NCBI GenBank assembly: GCA_023429845.1
Contig: JAEZCY010000196.1
Span: forward strand, 1 to 5,555
Reading direction: 5' to 3'
From: Acidobacteriota bacterium
GTDB lineage: Bacteria; Acidobacteriota; Vicinamibacteria; Vicinamibacterales; Vicinamibacteraceae
Length of the DNA stretch: 5,555 bases
Shown: piece by piece, positions 1 through 5,418 of the stretch
Layout of the letters: every line of letters begins with the position of its first letter
How positions within the stretch are numbered: the stretch's first letter is position 1
Position numbers and translations under genes: made by a program
Notes under the pieces: generated by a model
What the model was told of the DNA's origin: nothing
Database searches by the model: none
Seen by the model: only the letters and a program-made list of their open reading frames with translations

Positions 1-430
1 CCACCATCGCGAGCACCGCCACCTGGAGCCTCGGCGGCGACGAGGCAGCCGGCGGAACCAGCGTCGCCGGCGCCACACCTGTGCCCGCCGGCAGCAGCGC
101 AGGCGGCGGTGTCCCCCCGGGCAGGACGAATGCAGCGAGTCCCACGACGATAACCGCGACGGCCAGGAGAACCCACCGCATCACGTGAGCGGGCGCCGAG
201 CGGCCGTGCGTGGGGACGTGCGCAGGCGCACCCGGGAGCACCGCCGCAGGCAATGGCAACGCCGGGACGTCGCGCACCTTCATCGCGGCCTGATAGCGCT
301 CGACACGAGCCAGACACGCGTCGCACTCGAACAGATGGTCCTCGAACGACGTCTGGATCGATTCCGGCAGGCCATCGTTGACGTACTGCCAGAGGATGTC
401 GTCGTGGGGATAGCGGGGGCAGGCCGTCAT
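1..430 (-). CDS. zf-HC2 anti-sigma-like membrane protein (3' end beyond the window)
   Basis: This gene reads leftward from an ATG at 430-428 and is open to the window edge (143 codons seen, no stop). The N-terminus carries the zinc-binding anti-sigma signature: Cys4, then His32, Cys36 and Cys39 in the HxxxCxxC arrangement (EDHLFECDACL). A Pro/Ala-rich linker leads to one clear hydrophobic span at about residues 84-102, followed by a Pro/Ala-rich, probably periplasmic, stretch. In known ZAS-domain proteins the cytoplasmic zinc domain binds and silences a partner sigma factor, and the membrane span links this to an outside signal. The start overlaps the stop of the sigma-like gene by ATGA, so the two are probably translationally coupled. 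The missing C-terminal sensor part prevents a narrower call. A zf-HC2 protein with another role is possible, since its apparent sigma partner is itself incomplete. Confidence 0.85.
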   Translation of the reverse strand, partial: MTACPRYPHDDILWQYVNDGLPESIQTSFEDHLFECDACLARVERYQAAMKVRDVPALPLPAAVLPGAPAHVPTHGRSAPAHVMRWVLLAVAVIVVGLAAFVLPGGTPPPALLPAGTGVAPATLVPPAASSPPRLQVAVLAMV

Positions 431-726
431 CGCGAACTCGTGGCGACGGTGTGGCGGGCGATCTCCGCGGCAAAGGTCGGCAGCGCGACCGGGTCGCGGA
501 GGGCGCCGCGCCGCAGTGCGATGAGGAGCGCAATCATCGCGTCGTCCGCGAGTTCGGCGGCCCGGTCAGCCCGCTGCGTGCGCGCGAGGCACAAGGCCCG
601 CATCCGCGGCCCGAACCGCCGCGCCAGTTCTGCTTCGGCGGCCGGATCGCCGGCGCGGACGCGGTTCACGAGTGCCGTCTCGGCAACGGGGCGGCCGGGG
701 TGCGGGAGAGTGGCGGTGCTGGACAT
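427..726 (-). CDS. Short sigma-70 region 2-like protein (ECF type, no region 4)
   Basis: This is a 99-residue protein starting at the ATG 726-724. Residues 18-50 (ALVNRVRAGDPAAEAELARR onward) match the usual opening of ECF sigma region 2, a helix with R-A-G-D-x-A-A-F-x-x-L spacing. Residues 58-92 resemble regions 2.2-2.4, including LRDPVALPTFAAEIARH, where normal ECF factors have a W-L/I-x-x-I-A-R-N stretch. It stops there, so the linker and the whole of region 4, which reads the -35 element, are absent. The stop overlaps the start of the anti-sigma-like gene by ATGA, which supports a sigma/anti-sigma origin. An upstream in-frame extension to 1110 is possible, but it would run antisense through the divergent glycosidase gene, so this start is preferred. 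No good Shine-Dalgarno sequence precedes it. Whether it still works in transcription initiation is uncertain; it may be a reduced or degenerate sigma. Confidence 0.68.
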   Translation of the reverse strand: MSSTATLPHPGRPVAETALVNRVRAGDPAAEAELARRFGPRMRALCLARTQRADRAAELADDAMIALLIALRRGALRDPVALPTFAAEIARHTVATSSR

Positions 727-831
727 CGGGGAAGGCAGGAAACGACCACTTGTGACAACGGCGGGGGACCGACGACAGAACACGCCGGAGAACACACTTG
801 GTGTTTCCGCCGTTTGGCAGTAGATCACCGC
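727..831. promoter_or_regulatory. Divergent intergenic region with two small dyads
   Basis: This 105-bp gap between the sigma-like gene and the glycosidase gene must contain the start signals of both. Two short dyads are visible: TTGTGACAA at 750-758, and AACAC-N5-GTGTT at 791-805. On the plus strand TTGGTG (798-803) and TAGATC (821-826) are 17 bases apart and faintly resemble -35 and -10 boxes. They would place a transcript start almost on the ATG at 832, which would give a leaderless message. This would fit the absence of a Shine-Dalgarno sequence there, but the match is weak. No convincing promoter was found for the leftward gene. Confidence 0.3.
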
Positions 832-2034
832 ATGCGCCAACTCCTTCTTGCGGTGATCGGGCTGGTCGTGCTCGCGGCGCCAGTCCTCGATTCCCAATCT
901 TCCGGCTCGCTGATGCAGGGCTGGCTCACGCTCCAGCCAGGGGTGAAAAGCCTGCGCGTCAGCAGCTACGACAAGAGCGGCGGCAACAACGACCGGCTCG
1001 AACGCATTCCTCAGGGGGAACGCCGCGTGCTGGCCGACATAAAGGGCCCGGGCCAGATCACCCACATCTGGGTGACCATCGCCCCGCCCCCGCCGACCGT
1101 GTCCCGGCACGACATCGTCCTGCGCATGTTCTGGGACGATGAGACGACGCCGAGCGTGGAGGCGCCGATCGGCGAGTTCTTCGGGCAGGGTTGGAACGAG
1201 AGCTATCCGATGGCGGCGCTGCCGCTCGCAGCCGGGCCGCGCGAGGGCCGCGCGTTGGTGAGCTATTTCCCGATGCCGTTCCGGACGCGGGCGCGCATCG
1301 AGATCGAGAACGACACCGGCCGGCAGATCGACGCGTTCTACTACTACGTGGACTACGAGCAGCTGCCCTCACTCCCTGCCGACACGCCGTACTTCCACGC
1401 CTGGTACAACCACGAGCTCACCGACGCGCAATCGTATGGCGAGAACGAATGGGGACTGCTGGGCCCGGAAGGCAAGAACCCGTCCGGCGAGGGCAATTTC
1501 CTGGTGGCCGACATCGAGGGACGCGGACACTACGTGGGCATGAACTACTACGTCCACTCCCCGTCCACGATGTGGTACGGCGAAGGTGACGACCTCTTCC
1601 AGGTGGACGGCGAGCCCTGGCCCGGCTCGCTGCACGGCACGGGAACGGAGGACTACTTCAACACGTCGTGGTCGCCGAACACGCTGTACCAGCACCCGTT
1701 CTTCGGTTATGCGCGCGTGAACGGTGAGACGGGCTGGCTCGGGCGTACCCACGTGTACCGCTTCCACGTGACCGATCCGGTCCGCTTCCAGAAGTCACTG
1801 CGCGTGTCGATTGAGCACGGGCACGACAACAACCTCACGCTCGACCTGGCGACCGTGGCGTACTGGTACCAGACCGAACCGCACAAGCCGTACGCGGCAT
1901 TCCCCGACCGGACCTCGCGACAGCTCATGCCCAGCATCGGCCCGAGCGAAATCCACCGCTGGCGCGACGCGTGGCGCAAGTCGATGGGCAACGGCTCCAA
2001 GCTGTGGGGAAACGAGCGCCCGAAACAGCCGTAG
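832..2034 (+). CDS. Secreted GH172 (DUF2961) family glycoside hydrolase
   Basis: The 400-residue product begins with a Sec-type signal peptide (MRQLLLAVIGLVVLAAPVL). The rest follows the DUF2961/GH172 pattern: LADIKGPGQITHIWVTI at about residues 68-84, VLRMFWDDETTPSVEAPIGEFFG next, YVGMNYYVHS, then GEGDDLFQVDGEPWP and HGTGTEDYF, and finally EHGHDNN (328-334) with VAYWYQ near the C-terminus. Characterised GH172 enzymes act on alpha-D-fructofuranosyl or D-arabinofuranosyl linkages and use two glutamates about 21 residues apart. Glu251 (GEGDD) and Glu273 (GTGTED), 22 apart, are the likely equivalents. The product is probably periplasmic or extracellular. The ATG at 832 is chosen because it gives the signal peptide; frame openness back to 451 is antisense to the sigma-like gene. 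No Shine-Dalgarno sequence is apparent. It converges on a sugar epimerase gene, which fits carbohydrate use. The exact substrate cannot be read from sequence. Confidence 0.9.
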   Translation: MRQLLLAVIGLVVLAAPVLDSQSSGSLMQGWLTLQPGVKSLRVSSYDKSGGNNDRLERIPQGERRVLADIKGPGQITHIWVTIAPPPPTVSRHDIVLRMFWDDETTPSVEAPIGEFFGQGWNESYPMAALPLAAGPREGRALVSYFPMPFRTRARIEIENDTGRQIDAFYYYVDYEQLPSLPADTPYFHAWYNHELTDAQSYGENEWGLLGPEGKNPSGEGNFLVADIEGRGHYVGMNYYVHSPSTMWYGEGDDLFQVDGEPWPGSLHGTGTEDYFNTSWSPNTLYQHPFFGYARVNGETGWLGRTHVYRFHVTDPVRFQKSLRVSIEHGHDNNLTLDLATVAYWYQTEPHKPYAAFPDRTSRQLMPSIGPSEIHRWRDAWRKSMGNGSKLWGNERPKQP

Positions 2035-2075
2035 CGCGGGCGGTGCGCGCCTGGTCTGCGCGTCGGGCCAGGCCC

Positions 2076-2115
2076 GCCGCCTACGTAAGGTGACACCGGG
2101 CCAGCCGCCTACGTA
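2076..2115. repeat. Short direct repeat GCCGCCTACGTA, two copies
   Basis: The 12-mer GCCGCCTACGTA occurs at 2076-2087 and again at 2104-2115, 28 bases apart, in the gap between two convergent genes. Each copy ends in the palindrome TACGTA, and the second copy is followed by CGTAG (2121-2125), which can pair with CTACG (2109-2113). Together with the adjacent GC hairpin this looks like a composite non-coding repeat unit rather than decayed coding sequence. Whether it recurs elsewhere in the genome cannot be seen here. Confidence 0.6.
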
Positions 2116-2125
2116 CGGTTCGTAG

Positions 2126-2146
2126 CCGCCGGGCCCTGCCCGGCGG
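2126..2146. terminator. GC-rich hairpin between convergent genes, possible two-way terminator
   Basis: CCGCCGGGC (2126-2134) and GCCCGGCGG (2138-2146) form a perfect 9-bp stem around a CCT loop. It lies between the stop of the glycosidase (2034) and the stop of the epimerase (2162), where both transcripts need to end. There is no T-tract on either side, so classical intrinsic termination is not clearly supported. It may instead stabilise 3' ends, or belong to the intergenic repeat. Confidence 0.4.
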
Positions 2147-2161
2147 GCGAGCATCCTTCGC

Positions 2162-3349
2162 TCACCTCGACGCGAACGTGTAGGACGTGCTCTGGCGGTA
2201 CGTGTCGCCGGGCCGCAGCAGCGTGGACGGGAACTCCGGCTTGTTGGGCGAGTCCGGAAAATGCTGCGTCTCGAGGCAGAAGCCCGCACGGCGGGCGTAG
2301 ACCTTGCCACCCTTGCCCGTGATGGTGCCGTCCAGGAAGTTCCCCGTGTAGAACTGCGTGCCCGGCTGCGTCGTGGCAACGTCCATCGTCCGGCCCGTTG
2401 TCGGCTCGTACACACTGATGACGCGCTCGAGCCCGTTACCCGTCCGGGCGAACACCAGGTTGTGGTCGTACCCGCCACCGGCCGCGAGCTGCGGGTGGTC
2501 GGCGTCGATGCGGGCGCCGATAGGGGTCGCCTGCCGGAAGTCGAACGGCGTGCCCTCGACGCCCGCGAGCTCGCCCGTCGGGATCAAGCCCTTGTCCACT
2601 GGCGTGTAACGGTCTGCCTCGACCTGCACCTCGTGGGCCAGCACGTCCCCGCTGCCGGCGCCGGCGAGATTGAAGTACGTGTGCTGCGTCAGGTTGACGT
2701 GCGTCGGCTTGTCGGTGGTCGCCTCGTAGTCGAACCTCAGCGCGTTGTCGTCGGTGAGCGTGTAGGTCACCGTCACGTCGAGCGTGCCGGGGTAGCCCAT
2801 GTCGCCGTCCGGGCTGGTGTGCCTGAACACGACGCCCACGGCGTCGGCGCGCTCGAACGGCTCGGCCTTCCAGTTCTTCTTGTCGAATCCCTGCGGTCCG
2901 CCATGCAGGTGGTTCGGCCCGTTGTTGATCGGCAGCGTGTACGCATGCCCGTCCACCGTGAAGCGGCCGCCAGCGATGCGGTTGCCGTACCGTCCGACGA
3001 TGCAGCCGAAGAACGGGGACTTGTCGAGATAGCCCTGCAGGTTGTCGTAGCCGAGCACGACGTCGCCGGCCTGTCCGTTCCGATCGGGCACCTTCAGCGA
3101 GGTGATGATGCCGCCATAGGTGATGGCCTGCACCTCCATGCCTTTGCTGTTCCGCAGGGTGAAGGCCTCGACGGCCTGGCCGTCCGGGAGCGTGCCGAAG
3201 GAAGCGCGTGTCATGGAAAGCTGGCGTGCCGGCGCCGCCGGCGAATCGGTGGCCGGCGCGGCCGGCTCGGTGGGGGAGGAGCCGCACGCGCCTCCGAGTG
3301 TGGCTGCCAGCAGCAGCGGCAGCAGCGACAGCTGTAGACGACGATGCAT
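2162..3349 (-). CDS. galM: Aldose 1-epimerase (mutarotase), probable lipoprotein
   Basis: The 395-residue protein interconverts alpha and beta anomers of aldoses such as glucose or galactose. Family landmarks are all visible: GRYGNRI (Asn123, Arg124), NHLHGG (His149), the catalytic histidine in NLTQHTYFNL (His223), YDHN (Asp295), and the catalytic base in FCLETQHFPDSPN (Glu360). These correspond to the known GalM active-site set. The first 22 residues form a hydrophobic leader ending LGGAC, followed by a Ser/Pro/Ala-rich linker to about residue 45. This suggests a lipoprotein anchored outside the cytoplasm, although glycine at -3 is not an ideal lipobox. The ATG at 3349 is fixed by AGGAG five bases upstream. 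An extracytoplasmic location fits the convergent secreted GH172 enzyme: released sugars could be anomerised before uptake. Catalytic assignment is very secure; the natural sugar and the lipid anchor are less so. Confidence 0.94.
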   Translation of the reverse strand: MHRRLQLSLLPLLLAATLGGACGSSPTEPAAPATDSPAAPARQLSMTRASFGTLPDGQAVEAFTLRNSKGMEVQAITYGGIITSLKVPDRNGQAGDVVLGYDNLQGYLDKSPFFGCIVGRYGNRIAGGRFTVDGHAYTLPINNGPNHLHGGPQGFDKKNWKAEPFERADAVGVVFRHTSPDGDMGYPGTLDVTVTYTLTDDNALRFDYEATTDKPTHVNLTQHTYFNLAGAGSGDVLAHEVQVEADRYTPVDKGLIPTGELAGVEGTPFDFRQATPIGARIDADHPQLAAGGGYDHNLVFARTGNGLERVISVYEPTTGRTMDVATTQPGTQFYTGNFLDGTITGKGGKVYARRAGFCLETQHFPDSPNKPEFPSTLLRPGDTYRQSTSYTFASR

Positions 3350-3354
3350 CGGGA

Positions 3355-3359
3355 CTCCT
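3355..3359 (-). promoter_or_regulatory. Ribosome-binding site of the epimerase gene
   Basis: On the minus strand AGGAG lies five bases before the ATG at 3349-3347. It fixes this start and therefore the presence of the leader peptide. Confidence 0.75.
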
Positions 3360-3420
3360 GAAACGGAGCGAACGTTACCACAGCACCGGAACGGCGGTCC
3401 GAACCTCAGGCGATCGGCCG

Positions 3421-3426
3421 TACAAT
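3421..3426 (+). promoter_or_regulatory. Candidate -10 box for the oxygenase/cyclase operon
   Basis: TACAAT matches the sigma-70 -10 consensus at five of six bases and stands out in GC-rich sequence. It would give a start near 3433 and a leader of about 20 bases ending in a strong ribosome-binding site. A 17-base spacer points to TCCGAA (3398-3403), a poor -35, so an activator or another sigma factor may be needed. Confidence 0.45.
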
Positions 3427-3443
3427 CAGCGGCGCCTTACGAG

Positions 3444-3449
3444 AGGAGG
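3444..3449 (+). promoter_or_regulatory. Ribosome-binding site deciding a GTG start
   Basis: A full AGGAGG lies four bases before GTG at 3454-3456. It is the main reason for choosing this GTG over an upstream in-frame ATG at 3208, which would lie inside the opposing epimerase gene. Confidence 0.75.
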
Positions 3450-3453
3450 ACCG

Positions 3454-4614
3454 GTGCCGGGAACCCGGTGGTCCGATGACGAATCCCTGGACGGGCTGCG
3501 GCGCAGCGCCGATCCGCTCGCCGACGCAGCCGTCGCCCGGCTCTGGTCCGATGGTGGCAGAACCGCCGTGACGGGCGTGTTCGCGATGCTCAAGGACAAC
3601 GCGTGCGCGTTGCCGGCGTCGTGCCCGCCTGCGATCACGAGCTTTCTCTCTGCCACCTCGAGCCTGCCACCAGTCGACATGGCGCAGCTCGAGCTCGGCG
3701 GCCGCGTGTTCTGTCGGCACGCGCTCCCGGCGGTCGTCGTGATGCTCGCGTCGAGCCTGCCGCGCGGCTACGGCGCGCCGTGCCTCAACGAGATCCTCTC
3801 GATCTCGGGCAACCTCCGGCACCACCCCTACGAGCGGTTGATGGGCGTCGTCCAACTGCTGGTGAACATCTCCGACCACGCCGCGTTCGGCCCGCACGGA
3901 CGCGCCATCGTCACGGCGCAGAAGTTGCGGCTGTTGCACGCCGGCGTGCGCGCGCTCACTCGCGAGTACCGCCCGGCGTACGAATCCCGCTTCGGCGTCC
4001 CTGTCAACCACGAAGACATGCTGGCGACGATCATGGCGTTCTCGTACCTGGTGGTGGACGGACTGTCGCGACTCGGGCTGCCGCTCGAGCGCGACGATGC
4101 CCAGGCGTTCCATTCGCTATGGCGCACCTTCGCGCTGCTCATGGGCATCCATCCCGACGGCAGGCCGGACGACGACAGCCTCGTGCCAGCCACCCTCGAC
4201 GAGAGCGCCGAGTTCTACGCGGCGTACGTGCGTCGCCACAACGTGACGCCGCCGGCACCCAACGCGATGGGCGTCGCCCTGACGGCGCAGAACCTCGCGA
4301 TGATGCGTCACATGCTGCCCTGGCCCGCGCGCCTGGTCGGCCTCGGCATGGCGCCGCGCGTCTGCATGACCGAACTGATGACGCCCGAGGAGCTGGCCCG
4401 GGTCGGCGTGCGGCCGCTGCCTGGCCACAGAGCTGTGCGCGCGTGGCTGCACCACCTGCTCGGCCTGGGGGCGTGGGCCGGGACGCACACGACGTTCGCC
4501 GGCCGCCTCGCACACGCGATCCTGCAGGGGATGGTGGACCTCGATCGACGCGGCCAAGTCGAGTTCTCGATCCCCTTCAGCCGGCTCGACCTGAGGGGAG
4601 CGGCGTTCAGGTAG
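3454..4614 (+). CDS. DUF2236 / MpaB-Lcp family oxygenase-like protein
   Basis: From GTG 3454 the product has 386 residues, close to the roughly 400 of latex-clearing proteins (Lcp). It follows the DUF2236 plan: an N-terminal DPLADAAVARLW segment, FLSATSSLPP, MLASSLPRGYGAP at mid-protein, QKLRLLHAGVR with His162 (the likely haem-ligand histidine of the family), then GVPVNHEDMLATIMAFS (Asn185, His186, Glu187, Asp188) and VVDGLSRLGLPL. Family members include Lcp, a b-type haem dioxygenase that cleaves polyisoprene double bonds, and fungal MpaB', which oxidatively cleaves a prenyl side chain in mycophenolic acid synthesis. No signal peptide or Tat motif is seen, so unlike secreted Lcp it is probably cytoplasmic or membrane-associated. 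The next gene follows after 66 bases on the same strand and encodes a terpene-cyclase-like membrane protein, which hints at an isoprenoid substrate. Membership in the family is well supported; haem binding and substrate are inferred. Confidence 0.85.
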   Translation: MPGTRWSDDESLDGLRRSADPLADAAVARLWSDGGRTAVTGVFAMLKDNACALPASCPPAITSFLSATSSLPPVDMAQLELGGRVFCRHALPAVVVMLASSLPRGYGAPCLNEILSISGNLRHHPYERLMGVVQLLVNISDHAAFGPHGRAIVTAQKLRLLHAGVRALTREYRPAYESRFGVPVNHEDMLATIMAFSYLVVDGLSRLGLPLERDDAQAFHSLWRTFALLMGIHPDGRPDDDSLVPATLDESAEFYAAYVRRHNVTPPAPNAMGVALTAQNLAMMRHMLPWPARLVGLGMAPRVCMTELMTPEELARVGVRPLPGHRAVRAWLHHLLGLGAWAGTHTTFAGRLAHAILQGMVDLDRRGQVEFSIPFSRLDLRGAAFR

Positions 4615-4659
4615 CGGCTGTCGGAGAGCGGGTATCGGCAAGCGCGGCGCGCTGCCCAT

Positions 4660-4676
4660 CGACCCACGGAGGGTCG
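4660..4676 (+). promoter_or_regulatory. Hairpin overlapping the ribosome-binding site of the cyclase-like gene
   Basis: CGACCC (4660-4665) can pair with GGGTCG (4671-4676) around ACGGA. The Shine-Dalgarno sequence GGAGGG (4668-4673), seven bases before the ATG at 4681, lies partly in the loop and partly in the right arm. The site itself fixes the start. The small hairpin could reduce free initiation and favour coupling to upstream translation, but six base pairs may arise by chance in such GC-rich DNA. Confidence 0.4.
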
Positions 4677-4680
4677 CACG

Positions 4681-5418
4681 ATGATCGACTGGAGTCGCCT
4701 GGTCAACACGACCGACTACACCACGCTGGAGCTCCTGCTGTTTGCCGGCGGCTGCTACCTGTGGGTGGTCGTCTACATGCTCTACATCCGCAGCATCCTG
4801 CGCGATCGGTTCATCGAGGCGCCGATCTTCGCGGTATGCGGCAACATCGGCTGGGAGTTCGCCTGGAGCTTCCCGCTCACCACGGACATGGGGCCGCTGC
4901 TGGTGTGGTGCTACCGCATCTGGTTCTTCTTCGACCTCGTCATCTTCTGGGGCGTCCTCCGTTACGGGTGGAAGCAGGTGCGCACCGACGCGTTCCATCC
5001 GTACCTGCAACCCATGCTGGTGGCGATCGCCGTGTTTCACGGCGCGGCGTTCTACACGATGGCGATCTCGGGGCTCGACACGTCGATCGGCGCCAACTCG
5101 GCGTTCATGCTCAATTTCGCGCTCTCGGTGCTCTACGTGTTCGTGCTGTTCCAGCAGCGCGCGCTCGGCAACCTCGCCCGGGTGTCGCTGCTGATCGCCT
5201 GGCTGAAGATGCTCGGCACCGGCACCAACACCGTCTTCATGAACATCCACCCGGCCTACGCCGACTACGCGTTCCTGCACCTCATGAGCATCACGACCAC
5301 CAGCGTGGACTGCCTGTACATCTACCTGGTGTGGTCGCTGCAGCGCGCGGCTGCGCGTCAGCCCATCGCCGCCAGCAGCGCCTCGGCGTCCAGCCGGTCG
5401 GCCGTCGCCGTGTCCTGA
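4681..5418 (+). CDS. Pyr4/PaxB-like transmembrane terpene cyclase family protein
   Basis: This 245-residue, very hydrophobic protein has about seven membrane spans, near residues 17-37, 47-66, 72-92, 110-130, 139-158, 166-186 and 197-219. Size and topology equal those of the fungal membrane terpene cyclases Pyr4 and PaxB. The second span holds CGNIGWEFAW, matching the CCN-x-A-W-E motif of that family, and the last span holds SVDCLYIYLVW, matching its D-x-x-Y segment. Glu59 and Asp210 lie 151 residues apart; in Pyr4 the essential pair is Glu63 and Asp218, 155 apart. That family protonates an epoxide or alkene on a prenyl chain and guides ring closure. A preceding YMLYIRSILRDRF stretch also fits. 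It is probably co-transcribed with the DUF2236 gene. The Ala/Ser-rich tail after residue 222 looks unconstrained and overlaps the opposing gene. A non-cyclase member of the same fold is possible, since bacterial members are little studied. Confidence 0.78.
   Translation: MIDWSRLVNTTDYTTLELLLFAGGCYLWVVVYMLYIRSILRDRFIEAPIFAVCGNIGWEFAWSFPLTTDMGPLLVWCYRIWFFFDLVIFWGVLRYGWKQVRTDAFHPYLQPMLVAIAVFHGAAFYTMAISGLDTSIGANSAFMLNFALSVLYVFVLFQQRALGNLARVSLLIAWLKMLGTGTNTVFMNIHPAYADYAFLHLMSITTTSVDCLYIYLVWSLQRAAARQPIAASSASASSRSAVAVS

Noticed and set aside
400..470. Frameshift joining the sigma-like and anti-sigma genes
   Set aside because: The anti-sigma frame begins with a complete zinc motif right after its ATG, and no region 4 sequence occurs in any frame around the junction, so no single-base fix restores a full sigma factor.
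451..831. In-frame N-terminal extension of the glycosidase
   Set aside because: It would run antisense through the sigma-like gene, has no family similarity, and would bury the signal peptide that starts at 832.
727..1110. In-frame N-terminal extension of the sigma-like gene
   Set aside because: It is antisense to the signal peptide and first part of the glycosidase and shows no sigma-like sequence; similarity starts only after the ATG at 726.
2076..2115. CRISPR-like repeat
   Set aside because: There are only two 12-base copies with a 16-base gap, no regular array and no cas genes nearby.
2261..3337. 358-codon open frame on the plus strand
   Set aside because: It lies antisense inside the epimerase gene, which has a complete set of catalytic motifs. 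The frame is Val/Arg/Ala/Gly-rich with no recognisable domain, typical of a GC-rich shadow frame.
3208..3453. Upstream ATG start for the DUF2236 gene
   Set aside because: It would overlap the epimerase leader on the other strand, includes the candidate -10 box, and has no family similarity; GTG 3454 has a full AGGAGG.
4117..5280. 387-codon open frame on the minus strand
   Set aside because: It is antisense to the oxygenase and cyclase-like genes and rich in Arg, His, Glu and Val without family motifs, as expected for the complement of GC-rich codons.
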